DNA of 64,000 nucleotides from Pseudosporangium ferrugineum (lineage in GTDB: Bacteria; Actinomycetota; Actinomycetes; Mycobacteriales; Micromonosporaceae): NCBI RefSeq assembly GCF_003002065.1, contig NZ_PVZG01000002.1:124001-188000 (forward strand), in the 5' to 3' direction. This document shows positions 51,606-59,912 of the stretch, piece by piece (position 1 is the stretch's first letter; each line of letters starts with the position of its first letter). Below the pieces are notes generated by a model. It saw only the letters and a list, made by a program, of their open reading frames with translations. It was not told the origin of the DNA and did no database searches. The position numbers were made by a program, and so were the translations under genes.

Positions 51606-53018
51606 TCAGCCGGCGGCGACCCGGCGGCCGGTGAGGGCGACGCTGACGCGGTTCTTGCCGGCGCGCTTGGCGGAGTACATCGCGGCGTCGGCGTCGTTCA
51701 TCAGGTGGTCGACGTCGCGGTGGCCGTGCCGGACGGCGACGCCGATGCTCGCTCCCACGGTCAGGGGCACGCCGCCCACGACGATGGGCTCGGCGATCAC
51801 CTGCAGCAGGCGGGAGGCGAAGCGGGCCGGGTCCAGCGCCGTCCCGGCGTCCTCGAGCAGGATGGCGAACTCGTCCCCGCCCAGCCGGGCCGCCACGTCC
51901 CCGGCGCGGACCTCGCCGTTCATCCGCTGGGCCACCGCGCGCAGCACCTGGTCGCCGGCGGCGTGCCCGTAGCGGTCGTTGATCGGCTTGAAGCCGTCGA
52001 GGTCGATCATGACGATCGCCGGCGGGTCCGGCCGGCCGGCGGTCAGCGCCGCCCCGGCCCGTTGCAGGAACAGGTCGCGGTTGGCCAGGCCGGTCAGGGC
52101 GTCGTGGAAGGCGCGGTGGCGCAGGTCGTCGGCGAGGCCGAGGGCGCGCAGGGCCATCGCGCAGGTGGCCGCCAGGCTCTCGATCGGCTGCCGGATCTCG
52201 CCGGCCAGGGGGCGCCGGCTCAGCACGGCGATCTCCCCGTACGCCGTGTCGCGCGAGGCGATCGTGGCGTGAAAGGTGTGCCGGCGGCCGGCCACCCCGG
52301 TCTCGGGGACCCGCGGGCCGGGCCGGAGGCGGATGTCGAGGCCGACCGGGCCCTGCTCGTCGCCCACCAGTTCGGCGAGGGTCTCCAGGCAGGCCGAGCG
52401 GATCTCGTCGCGGTGGGTGGCCGTGGCCAGCCGGACGGCCGCCGTGTTCAGGGCGCTCTCCCGCCGCACGAGCAGTTCGTAGCGGCCGGCGGCGTACGAG
52501 ACCCAGAACATCAGGCTCGCCAGGATCGTGATGGTCACGGCGCTGGTCAGGACCGTCTGCGCGGCGTCCGTGACGACCGCGTCCTCGAAGCCTAACCGGA
52601 CCGACAGCACGAGGCTGCCCAGGGTGGCCGTGATCCAGCCCGCGAGCAGCAGGCCCAGGTCCCGGAGCCTGCCGTAGAGGCTGCGGAACAGCAGGCTGCC
52701 GACCAGCAGCGGGTTCGCCAGCGCGCTCGCACCGAGGAAGGTGCAGGTCATGGTCAGGACCACGATCTCGAGCGGGAACCCGGCCGTGGGGAACCGCTTG
52801 CGCTGGTAGCCGCCGACCCACCACCACGCCAGGAAGCCCAGGCCGGCGAGGATGCCGCCCCGTTGCGGCGGGGGATACCCGGCCAATCCCAGCAGCACGA
52901 GGACCGCGACGAGGGTGAGGCAGACGAGGCAGAGGGCCAGGCCGGCGTACCGGATCCGGGAGCGCAGGCCGGCCGGGAGGGCCACCAGCGCGCGGAGGCC
53001 GGCGACGGCTCCGGTCAT
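51606..53018 (-). CDS. membrane GGDEF diguanylate cyclase
   Basis: A 470-aa protein with an N-terminal membrane domain of about seven helices (15-190), a GAF-like region (about 205-300) and a GGDEF domain with intact LGGDEF (near 377) and an RAGD inhibitory I-site. It probably makes c-di-GMP in response to a membrane or redox signal. ATG 53018 follows GGGAGGA. It is in the same direction as, and immediately upstream of, the GntR gene. Confidence 0.9.
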   Translation of the reverse strand: MTGAVAGLRALVALPAGLRSRIRYAGLALCLVCLTLVAVLVLLGLAGYPPPQRGGILAGLGFLAWWWVGGYQRKRFPTAGFPLEIVVLTMTCTFLGASALANPLLVGSLLFRSLYGRLRDLGLLLAGWITATLGSLVLSVRLGFEDAVVTDAAQTVLTSAVTITILASLMFWVSYAAGRYELLVRRESALNTAAVRLATATHRDEIRSACLETLAELVGDEQGPVGLDIRLRPGPRVPETGVAGRRHTFHATIASRDTAYGEIAVLSRRPLAGEIRQPIESLAATCAMALRALGLADDLRHRAFHDALTGLANRDLFLQRAGAALTAGRPDPPAIVMIDLDGFKPINDRYGHAAGDQVLRAVAQRMNGEVRAGDVAARLGGDEFAILLEDAGTALDPARFASRLLQVIAEPIVVGGVPLTVGASIGVAVRHGHRDVDHLMNDADAAMYSAKRAGKNRVSVALTGRRVAAG

Positions 53019-53120
53019 CGCCGCTCCTCCCGCTCGACCCTCGCGGCCCTGCGCCGGGAAGGTGCCCGAGTGTCCATCGGCGGACCGCCCGGGCATCTGA
53101 GGCGCGCCGGGCGTACGCGC

Positions 53121-53609
53121 TCAGCAGTTACGGGCCGGCCGTTCGGCGGCGCCCTCGCTCACCTGGCGGGCGACGTGACAGGCCACCTCGCGCAGCACGC
53201 CGACCTGCTCCTTGGTCAGCCCGTCGATGACGAAGCGGCGCACCGCCGCCACGTGCCCGGGCGCCGCGGCGACCACCAGCTCCCAGCCCGCGTCGCTGAG
53301 CACCGCCCGGGTGTAGCGGGGGTTGTCCGGGTCGGGCTCGCGCCGCAGCATGCCCCGCTGCTCGAGGCGCTTGACGACGTTGGACAGCCGGGAGAGCGAG
53401 CTGCTGGTGTGCTGGGCGAGGTCGCTGAGGCGCAGCGTGCGGTCCGGCACCATGGACAGGTTGCTCAGGACGAAGTAGTCGAACAGGGTCAGGCCGTTGT
53501 CGCGCAGCAGCTGGGCGTCGAGCGCGCTGGGCAGTTTGAACATGAGGCTTGCCAGGGCCAGCCAGGCGTCCCGCTCCCAGTCGGCCAGCCACCGAGGTTC
53601 GTCCGGCAT
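53121..53609 (-). CDS. MarR-family regulator
   Basis: A 162-aa winged-helix protein (FDYFVLSNLSMVPDRTLRLS, recognition TSSSLSRLSNVVKRLEQRGM, wing PDNPRYTRAVLS). It is divergent from an FMN azoreductase-like gene, with two perfect palindromes between them. The arrangement matches quinone/azo-compound-sensing MarR proteins that control NAD(P)H reductases. Confidence 0.9.
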   Translation of the reverse strand: MPDEPRWLADWERDAWLALASLMFKLPSALDAQLLRDNGLTLFDYFVLSNLSMVPDRTLRLSDLAQHTSSSLSRLSNVVKRLEQRGMLRREPDPDNPRYTRAVLSDAGWELVVAAAPGHVAAVRRFVIDGLTKEQVGVLREVACHVARQVSEGAAERPARNC

Positions 53610-53665
53610 CCCCCCAGCCTACGGCCCGGTGTCACCGGCCGGACGTGACCCGGGTCGCATTTCGG

Positions 53666-53709
53666 TTCAAGCTTGAACTTCATGGCGTACGCTCGGCTTC
53701 AAGCTTGAA
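53666..53709. promoter_or_regulatory. twin perfect palindromes, MarR operator
   Basis: Two exact copies of TTCAAGCTTGAA (53666-53677 and 53698-53709), centres 32 bp apart or about three helical turns. They lie between a MarR gene and a divergent azoreductase-like gene. Two identical 12-bp palindromes are unlikely by chance in such GC-rich DNA. The MarR protein is the likely binder. Confidence 0.8.
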
Positions 53710-53728
53710 CCTCTACCAGGGAGCACCC

Positions 53729-54376
53729 ATGACCTTGTTCCGGCTGGACGCCAGCATCCGTGTCGACGGCTCCGCGAGCCGCGAGATCGCGGACATCGTC
53801 GAGCAGGAGTGGCTCGCCGCCCGGCCCGGCGACCCGGTCGAGCGCCGCCACCTCGGCGTCGACGTCCTCCCCGCGACGGCCTGGGCGGCGGCGGTCTCCG
53901 CGGGCATGACCCCGCCGGAGGCCCGCACCGCCGAGCAGGCCGACGGCCTCGCGCTGGCGAAGGTCCTGATGGACGAGCTGCTCGCCGCCGACGCGATCCT
54001 GTTCGCCGTGCCGCTCTACAACTACGGCGTCTCCCAGCACTTCAAGACGTACATCGACCTGGTCTGCGCCGATCCGCGGTCGGCCGGCACACAGTTCCTC
54101 GCGGGCAAGCCCGCCGTGCTGGCCACCGTCCGCGGCGGGGCGTACGCCGCCGGTACCCCGCGCGAGGGCTGGGACCACTCGACGCCCTACCTGCGCCGCA
54201 TCATCGGCGACTCGTGGGGCGCCGACCTCACCGTCGTCGAGCGCGAGTTCACCCTCGTCGGCGTGAACCCGGCCCTCGACGCGTTCGCGGACCAGGCCGC
54301 CGAGATGCACGCGGGCGCCCTCGAGTCCGCCCGCGAGGCGGGCCGCGCGCTGGGGGCCCTGCCCGCCCTCGCCTGA
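53729..54376 (+). CDS. FMN-dependent NADH-azoreductase-like protein
   Basis: A 215-aa flavodoxin-fold protein with the AzoR pattern [15 protein letters not shown] (phosphate loop), [11 protein letters not shown] and [10 protein letters not shown]. Family members reduce quinones and azo compounds with NADH and FMN. ATG 53729 with GGGAG upstream. Regulation by the divergent MarR is supported by the twin palindromes. Confidence 0.88.
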   Translation: MTLFRLDASIRVDGSASREIADIVEQEWLAARPGDPVERRHLGVDVLPATAWAAAVSAGMTPPEARTAEQADGLALAKVLMDELLAADAILFAVPLYNYGVSQHFKTYIDLVCADPRSAGTQFLAGKPAVLATVRGGAYAAGTPREGWDHSTPYLRRIIGDSWGADLTVVEREFTLVGVNPALDAFADQAAEMHAGALESAREAGRALGALPALA

Positions 54377-54438
54377 GCGGCCCCGAGATGCCGGCGCGCA
54401 ATCGACGGCGTGCCGGCACCCGGCCCTGGGGTGCGGGC

Positions 54439-54472
54439 TTGACCGGCGACGGGCGATGTGCAATATATTGCA
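54439..54472 (+). promoter_or_regulatory. acdS promoter with palindromic operator
   Basis: TTGACC (54439-54444) acts as -35. The perfect 14-bp palindrome TGCAATATATTGCA (54459-54472) covers the -10 (TATATT or AATATA). A bound repressor would block transcription. A GntR- or Lrp-type protein is a likely binder; the GntR at 50901 is one candidate. Confidence 0.7.
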
Positions 54473-54498
54473 GATCCTCGCCGCGAAGGAGCCCGCCC

Positions 54499-55503
54499 AT
54501 GCCGCTCGCCGACCACGCCCGGTTCCCGCTGCTGTTCGGGCCCAGCCCCGTGCACCCCCTGGAGCGGCTCAGCGACCACCTCGGCGGCGCCCGCGTGTGG
54601 GCCAAGCGGGAGGACTGCAACAGCGGGCTGGCGTACGGCGGCAACAAGACCCGCAAGCTGGAGTATCTGCTGCCCGACGCGCTGGCCGCGGGCGCCGACA
54701 CGCTGGTCACCATCGGCGGCATCCAGTCGAACCACACCCGGCAGGTGGCGGCGGTCGCGGCCCGCGCCGGGCTGAGGGCGGTGCTGGTGCAGGAGAGCTG
54801 GGTGGACTGGCCCGACCCGGTCAACGACAAGGTCGGCAACATCCTGCTGTCCCGGATCATGGGTGCCGACGTGCGGCTGGTCCGGGCCGGGTTCGGCATC
54901 GGGTTCAAGGAGAGCTGGCACCGGGCGCTCGAGGACGTGCGGGCGGCGGGCGGCACGCCGTACGCGATCCCGGCCGGCGCCTCCGACCACCCGCTCGGCG
55001 GTCTCGGCTTCGCGCAGTGGGCCGAGGAGGTGCGGCAGCAGGAGCGTGAGCTCGGCGTCTTCTTCGACACCGTGGTCGTCTGCAGCGTCACCGGCAGCAC
55101 CCAGGCCGGGATGATCGCGGGCTTCGCCGGTGAGGACCGGCCGCGCCGGGTGATCGGGATCGACGCCTCCGCGCGCCTCGACGAGACCCGGAGCCAAGTC
55201 GCCAAGATCGCCCGCGGCACCGCGGAACTGGTCGGGCTCGGCCGCGACCTGCGCGACGACGAGATCACCGTGCTGGCGGGCTGGGCCGGCGACAGGTACG
55301 GCATCCCCGTCGCCTCCACCCTGGACGCCATCCGGCTCACCGGCCGGCTCGAGGGGATGATCATCGACCCGGTGTACGAGGGCAAGTCCATGGCCGGCCT
55401 CATCGACCTCGTCCGCTCGGGCGACATCCCCCGGACCTCGACCGTCCTGTACGCCCACCTGGGCGGCCAGCCCGCCCTCAACGCCTACAGCGGCGTCTTC
55501 TGA
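54499..55503 (+). CDS. acdS: 1-aminocyclopropane-1-carboxylate deaminase
   Basis: A 334-aa PLP enzyme that converts ACC, the ethylene precursor, to 2-oxobutyrate and ammonia. PLP-binding Lys50 lies in [11 protein letters not shown] and Ser77 in [10 protein letters not shown]. The residues that separate ACC deaminases from D-cysteine desulfhydrases, Glu after Tyr in DPVYEGKSM and Leu in YAHLGG, are both of the deaminase type. GAAGGAG precedes ATG 54499. The gene suggests life near plants. Its 3' end overlaps the convergent ligase by 19 bp. Confidence 0.93.
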   Translation: MPLADHARFPLLFGPSPVHPLERLSDHLGGARVWAKREDCNSGLAYGGNKTRKLEYLLPDALAAGADTLVTIGGIQSNHTRQVAAVAARAGLRAVLVQESWVDWPDPVNDKVGNILLSRIMGADVRLVRAGFGIGFKESWHRALEDVRAAGGTPYAIPAGASDHPLGGLGFAQWAEEVRQQERELGVFFDTVVVCSVTGSTQAGMIAGFAGEDRPRRVIGIDASARLDETRSQVAKIARGTAELVGLGRDLRDDEITVLAGWAGDRYGIPVASTLDAIRLTGRLEGMIIDPVYEGKSMAGLIDLVRSGDIPRTSTVLYAHLGGQPALNAYSGVF

Positions 55504-56855
55504 CCGAGCCGCCGGAGCGCGTCCTTGTCGGGCTTGCCGCTGGGCGCCACCGGCACCCGGTCGATGACCGTGACCGTCCGCGGCCGTCCGGGGCCGGTGA
55601 CCAGCTCGCGCAGCTCCCGCGGGTCGGGCCGGCGGCCGGCGGCCGGCACCACGAACGCGTGCGGGGCCTCGCCGGTCTCGTCGTCGGGGCGGGCGACGAC
55701 GTATGCCTCCGCGACGTCGGGGTGGGCGGCCAGCAGGCGTTCGATCGGCCCCGCGTGGACCAGCTCGGCGTGCACGAAGATGACGTCGCGGGCCCGGCCG
55801 GTGAGGCGCAGGTAGCCGTCGGCGCCGAGGGTGCCCAGGTCGCGGGTGCGTACCCAGCCGTCCAGGAACACCTCCGCGCTGCCGGCCGGGTCGTTCCAGT
55901 AGGAGGAGGCCTGCGCGGGCGTGCGGGCGTACACCTCGCCGTCGCGGACCTCGACCCGCACCGCCGGGCGGCCGACGGTGTCGAGGGCGGCGGGGAACTC
56001 GTCCGGGGTGACCATCGAGATCATGCCGGTCTCGGTCTGGCCGTAACCGTGGAAGATCACCGGGCCGAGCACGTCGATCGCCTCGGCCAGCCGTCCCGGG
56101 TCGAGCGGCGAGCCGGACACCATCAGCGCCCGCAGCGTGCTCAGGTCGGCGGGGCGGGCCCGTTGGTCGCGGACGAGCTGGTGCAGCCGGCCGACGGTGA
56201 TGACGCTGGCGGTGGCGCGGTGCTTCGCGAACGCCTCCGGGAACGCCGGCGGGTGCGCGGCCACCAGGGTGCCGCCCGCGGCGAGCGTGAGGACGCCGTA
56301 CTCCAGCATCACCTGGCTGGTGAGGGAGCCGAAGACCAGGTAGCGGTCGAGCCGGGCGGCAAGCGCGCGCACGGCCGGCGGCCACCGGTTCGGATGGGCG
56401 GCCCAGCCGGCGGTCATGGCCGCGTACGTCTGGCAGCAGCCCTTCGGCGTGCCGGTGCTGCCGCTGGTGTAGATGACCCGGGCGTAGTCGCCGGGGCGCC
56501 CCGCGGCGACCAGCCCGGCGCCGTCGTCGGGATGCCCGGCCAGCTCGGCGAGGGCCGCCTCGTCGATGAGCACGGCGCAGGCGCCGGGCAGCACCTCGGC
56601 GACCTGGTCGGCCCGCACGCAGGCGACCCGGGCGCCGACGGTGAAGGCGGCGAGGATGCCCGCGAACGCCTCCGGGTGCACGCCGACCTGGAAGAGCACC
56701 CCGTCGCGCGGGCCGATGCCCCGGGCCCGCAGGCCGGCCGCGCACCGGCGGATCATCGCCGACATCACCGCCGCGGAGACGACCCGGTCGCCGTCCTCGA
56801 ACACCGGCCGGTCGCCGGCCGCGGCGAGCAGGTTCAGCACGGGTTGCGGCCACAC
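55485..56855 (-). CDS. adenylate-forming ligase (acyl/aryl-CoA or acid ligase)
   Basis: A 456-aa ANL-superfamily enzyme with core motifs [23 protein letters not shown] and the C-terminal catalytic Lys in [12 protein letters not shown]. It activates a carboxylic acid with ATP. The small N-terminal domain makes it shorter than typical 4-coumarate-CoA ligases. GTG start at 56855, two bases after the monooxygenase stop. With an aromatic ammonia-lyase nearby, a cinnamic/coumaric-type acid is a plausible substrate, which is inference. Confidence 0.85.
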   Translation of the reverse strand: MWPQPVLNLLAAAGDRPVFEDGDRVVSAAVMSAMIRRCAAGLRARGIGPRDGVLFQVGVHPEAFAGILAAFTVGARVACVRADQVAEVLPGACAVLIDEAALAELAGHPDDGAGLVAAGRPGDYARVIYTSGSTGTPKGCCQTYAAMTAGWAAHPNRWPPAVRALAARLDRYLVFGSLTSQVMLEYGVLTLAAGGTLVAAHPPAFPEAFAKHRATASVITVGRLHQLVRDQRARPADLSTLRALMVSGSPLDPGRLAEAIDVLGPVIFHGYGQTETGMISMVTPDEFPAALDTVGRPAVRVEVRDGEVYARTPAQASSYWNDPAGSAEVFLDGWVRTRDLGTLGADGYLRLTGRARDVIFVHAELVHAGPIERLLAAHPDVAEAYVVARPDDETGEAPHAFVVPAAGRRPDPRELRELVTGPGRPRTVTVIDRVPVAPSGKPDKDALRRLGQKTPL

Positions 56856-56857
56856 GG

Positions 56858-58381
56858 TCAGAGCAGGCCCTTCAGGAAGACCGCGAGCGGCTGCTGGTGC
56901 ACGGACGGCAGGTCCCAGTGGTTCTCGAGGTTCTCCGCCAGGTGGTGGGCGCCGAGCGGCTCGCCGTCCCGGTACGCCCGCACCACCGGATGCAGGTAGC
57001 TCGCGTCGTGGGCGGCGGCCGCGTCGTTCTCCGCGATCCGCGGCACGGAGACGTCGAACGGGTCCACGGTGTCGTGGTCGGGGCCGTACTCCAGCGTGAC
57101 CAGGAAGGACAATCCGGGCGGGCCGCTCGCGTGGAAGTACGCCACCGGCATCTCCTCCCGGTACGCCGCCGACGGACCGTCCACCGTCACCACGTCCGCG
57201 AGCACGGCGAACTGCTGCCACAGCGCCGAGGTCACGTTGATCCGGGCGATGATCGCGGCGGTGATCGCCTCCGGGGTGGCCTCCAGCGGGGTGGCCGGCC
57301 AGGGGCGGTCCTCGTGCCGCTCGCCGAGGATGTGGCGCAGGGCGCGGGTGCCGTACCGGAAGCCGTGGATGAAGCCGTTGGTGGACTTCTTGAAGTCGCG
57401 CTGCTGGGTCAGCGTCCCGGCGAAGTAGAGGCCGGGCACGGTCGCCGACTCGTACGCCGGGGTCTGCTCGGGGAACCGGTCGTCGATCACCAGCCGGGGC
57501 CGGGCGGACGCGTCGAACATCGAGGCGTCGAAGGCGAAGCCGGTGCACAGGATGATGCGGTCGTACTCGAGGACCCGGATGGCCTCGACCGTACGGGCGT
57601 AGCGGAAGTCGACCCGGAAGCCGCCCTCGGGGCGCGGCGCGATCCGCTCGACGGTCCCGTCCAGCACCGCGTTCTGCGACTTCAGCTGGTACGTGTCGAG
57701 GAAGTTGTTGTTGACCGCCCGCAGGTGGCCGACGTAATGGGTCTGCCAGGCCAGCCGGATCGAGTGCGGACCGGCCACGTGGATGACCGCGGCGGTCTCG
57801 ACCAGCGCGTCGGCCGTCTCGAACGCGGAGTTGCCCTTGCCGACGATCAGCACCCGCTGGTTGACGAAGCCCTCCGGGTCGACGTCGACCGTGTCGTAGC
57901 GCTCGGCCAGCTCCGCGCCCGGGATGCCCGGGACGTGCAGCCGGGACACGCCCGTGGCCACGATCACCCGCGACGCCCGGTACGTGCCGCCCGCCTCGAC
58001 CGTGAAGCCGCCGGCGTCGCGGGCGACCCGGGTGACCCGTGAGCCGTAGACCACGTTCAGCCCGCGGGCGAAGTCGGCGAGGTAGCGCACCAGGTCGTCG
58101 GCGGCGGGGAAGTACCGCTTGCTGTACCGGGTGAACAGCAGGTCCGGGTCGTCGGTCAGCAGCGAGTTCCAGTCCGAGCGCAGGTTGAACTCCGGATCGT
58201 CCGACCCGGTCCACACCTTGTTGATCGAGATGAGCTGCCGGTGCCGCGGGTACGTGCGGAAGAAGGTCCCCGGCCCGTCCCCGGCCTCCAGCACCACGTA
58301 GTCACGACCGTCGCGCTCCAGCAGGGAGGCGAGCTGCAGTCCGGCCGGTCCCGCCCCGATGATGAGGTAGTCGTGCGTCAT
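56858..58381 (-). CDS. FAD-dependent monooxygenase-like protein 1
   Basis: A 507-aa flavoprotein with FAD motif GAGPAGLQLASLL, a second nucleotide-binding site VGKGNSAFETADAL for NAD(P)H, and CTGFAFDAS near the end. The layout is that of the N-hydroxylating/Baeyer-Villiger flavin monooxygenase superfamily, closest in pattern to FOXRED2-like proteins. It is a paralog of the 59913 product. ATG 58381; GTG 58390 is an alternative. First gene of the minus-strand operon of the putative biosynthetic cluster. Confidence 0.82.
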   Translation of the reverse strand: MTHDYLIIGAGPAGLQLASLLERDGRDYVVLEAGDGPGTFFRTYPRHRQLISINKVWTGSDDPEFNLRSDWNSLLTDDPDLLFTRYSKRYFPAADDLVRYLADFARGLNVVYGSRVTRVARDAGGFTVEAGGTYRASRVIVATGVSRLHVPGIPGAELAERYDTVDVDPEGFVNQRVLIVGKGNSAFETADALVETAAVIHVAGPHSIRLAWQTHYVGHLRAVNNNFLDTYQLKSQNAVLDGTVERIAPRPEGGFRVDFRYARTVEAIRVLEYDRIILCTGFAFDASMFDASARPRLVIDDRFPEQTPAYESATVPGLYFAGTLTQQRDFKKSTNGFIHGFRYGTRALRHILGERHEDRPWPATPLEATPEAITAAIIARINVTSALWQQFAVLADVVTVDGPSAAYREEMPVAYFHASGPPGLSFLVTLEYGPDHDTVDPFDVSVPRIAENDAAAAHDASYLHPVVRAYRDGEPLGAHHLAENLENHWDLPSVHQQPLAVFLKGLL

Positions 58382-58405
58382 GGCCGGCACGGTAACGGCG
58401 TGATT

Positions 58406-58436
58406 TCAGAGCGTTCTGAGATCCGCTGCCTAGCGT
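58406..58436 (+). promoter_or_regulatory. divergent promoter of putative cluster
   Basis: The 63-bp divergent region has TCAGA-GCGT-TCTGA (58406-58419) and GCCTAGCGT (58428-58436, -10 TAGCGT), nine bases before ATG 58445. Both operons of the cluster probably start here under one operator. Confidence 0.5.
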
Positions 58437-58444
58437 CGCCGGGC

Positions 58445-59911
58445 ATGAACCTCGCCGCTCCACTCACCGTGGACGACCTGCTCGCCGCCCGCGATCCCGT
58501 GCCGGTCGGCCTGGACGCGGCCCTGCGCGACCGGCTCGCCGAGGGCCGGGACTTCCTCGGCAAGGTGCTGGGTGACGACCGTGCGGTCTACGGCGCCACC
58601 ACCGGCTTCGGCGCCCTCGTCGGGTACGCCGGCCGCGCCGACCAGCGGGACCAGGCCGACAACACCCTGGCGCACCTGGGCGCCGGCCAGGGCCCCGACC
58701 TCGACCCGGCGCTGGTACGCGCGACGATGCTGGTCCGGGCCCGGTCGCTGGCGCAGGCCGCCTCCGGCGTCTCCCCGCACGTGGTGGAGGCGCTCGCCGC
58801 GATGCTCGGCACCACCTTCGCGCCGGCGGTGCCCCGCTACGGCTCGGTCGGCGCGAGCGGCGACCTGATCCCGCTCGGCGCGGCGGCCCAGGCGCTGCGC
58901 GGGCGGGGGTACGCGTACCTCGACGGCGAACGGATGCCGGCCGCCGACGCGCTGGAGCGGGCCGGCCTCACCCCGCTGCCCCTCGACGGGCGGGACGCCC
59001 TCGCCCTGGTCAACGGCACCTCGCTGACCACCGCGGCGCTCGCCCTGGCGCTGCACGCCGCCCGGGACGCGCACCGCGCCGCGCAGCACCTCACCTGCCT
59101 GCTGGCCGATCTGCTCGGCTGCGACCCGCAGTTCCTCGACGAGCGGCTGATCCGCCGCTTCGCCCACCCCGGCGCGATCGACGTGGCGGACGCGATGCGC
59201 ACCACGCTCGCCGGCGTGGTGCCGTCCGGGGACCGGCCGTTGCAGGAGCCGTACAGCGTCCGCTGCTCGCCGCAGCTGCTGGGCGCCGCCGAGGACGCGC
59301 TGCGCTACGTGGACGGTGTGGTCGCCGCCGACCTGGCCGGGGTCAGCGACAACCCGCTGTTCTTCCCCGGCGACGACGCGGTGGTGCACGGCGGCAACTT
59401 CTTCGGCCAGCCGGCGGCGTTCGCCGCGGACCTGCTCTCCTCGGTCGTGGCCCAGCTCGGCAACCTGGCGGAGCGGCAGCTGGACCTGCTCGTGGACCCG
59501 CACCGCAACGGCGGGCTGCCGCCGATGCTCGCGGCCGGGCCGGGGCAGCAGCACGGGTTGCAGGGGGTGCAGCTCGCGTCGACGGCCCTGGTGGCGGAGC
59601 TCCGCCGGGACGCGATGCCGGCCGGCATGCAGAGCCTGCCGACGAACCTGCACAACCAGGACGTGATCCCGCTCGGCACCCAGGCCGCGCTGCGCGCCCT
59701 CGACCAGTCTGCCCTGCTGCGGCTGATCCTCGGCTCGCTGGCGCTGGGCCTGCGCCAGGCGGTCCACGTCGGCGCCCGCCGGCCCACGGCCGCCGGGACC
59801 GGCGCCCTGCTGGCGGCGCTGGCCCGCCGGATTCCGCCGATCGACCCGGACCGGCCGCTGGAGGCGGACGTGCGTACCGCGGCTGATATTTCTCTGAATT
59901 GGGGTTTCTAG
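58445..59911 (+). CDS. MIO-type aromatic amino acid ammonia-lyase
   Basis: A 488-aa member of the HAL/PAL/TAL family. The MIO-forming ASG tripeptide lies in SVGASGDLIPLG, and the catalytic Tyr49 in YGATTGFG. The selectivity position reads His77-Leu78 in NTLAHLGAG. In characterised enzymes His-Leu marks tyrosine ammonia-lyase, Phe-Leu phenylalanine and Ser-His histidine. The C-terminal HNQDV also matches PAL/TAL rather than HAL. So release of p-coumarate from tyrosine is the best guess; aminomutase activity is possible. No hut genes are nearby. Confidence 0.85.
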   Translation: MNLAAPLTVDDLLAARDPVPVGLDAALRDRLAEGRDFLGKVLGDDRAVYGATTGFGALVGYAGRADQRDQADNTLAHLGAGQGPDLDPALVRATMLVRARSLAQAASGVSPHVVEALAAMLGTTFAPAVPRYGSVGASGDLIPLGAAAQALRGRGYAYLDGERMPAADALERAGLTPLPLDGRDALALVNGTSLTTAALALALHAARDAHRAAQHLTCLLADLLGCDPQFLDERLIRRFAHPGAIDVADAMRTTLAGVVPSGDRPLQEPYSVRCSPQLLGAAEDALRYVDGVVAADLAGVSDNPLFFPGDDAVVHGGNFFGQPAAFAADLLSSVVAQLGNLAERQLDLLVDPHRNGGLPPMLAAGPGQQHGLQGVQLASTALVAELRRDAMPAGMQSLPTNLHNQDVIPLGTQAALRALDQSALLRLILGSLALGLRQAVHVGARRPTAAGTGALLAALARRIPPIDPDRPLEADVRTAADISLNWGF

Positions 59912-59912
59912 C

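Noticed and set aside
58445..59911. Histidine-utilization operon
   Set aside because: No hutU, hutI or hutG neighbours, and the selectivity residues favour an aromatic substrate.
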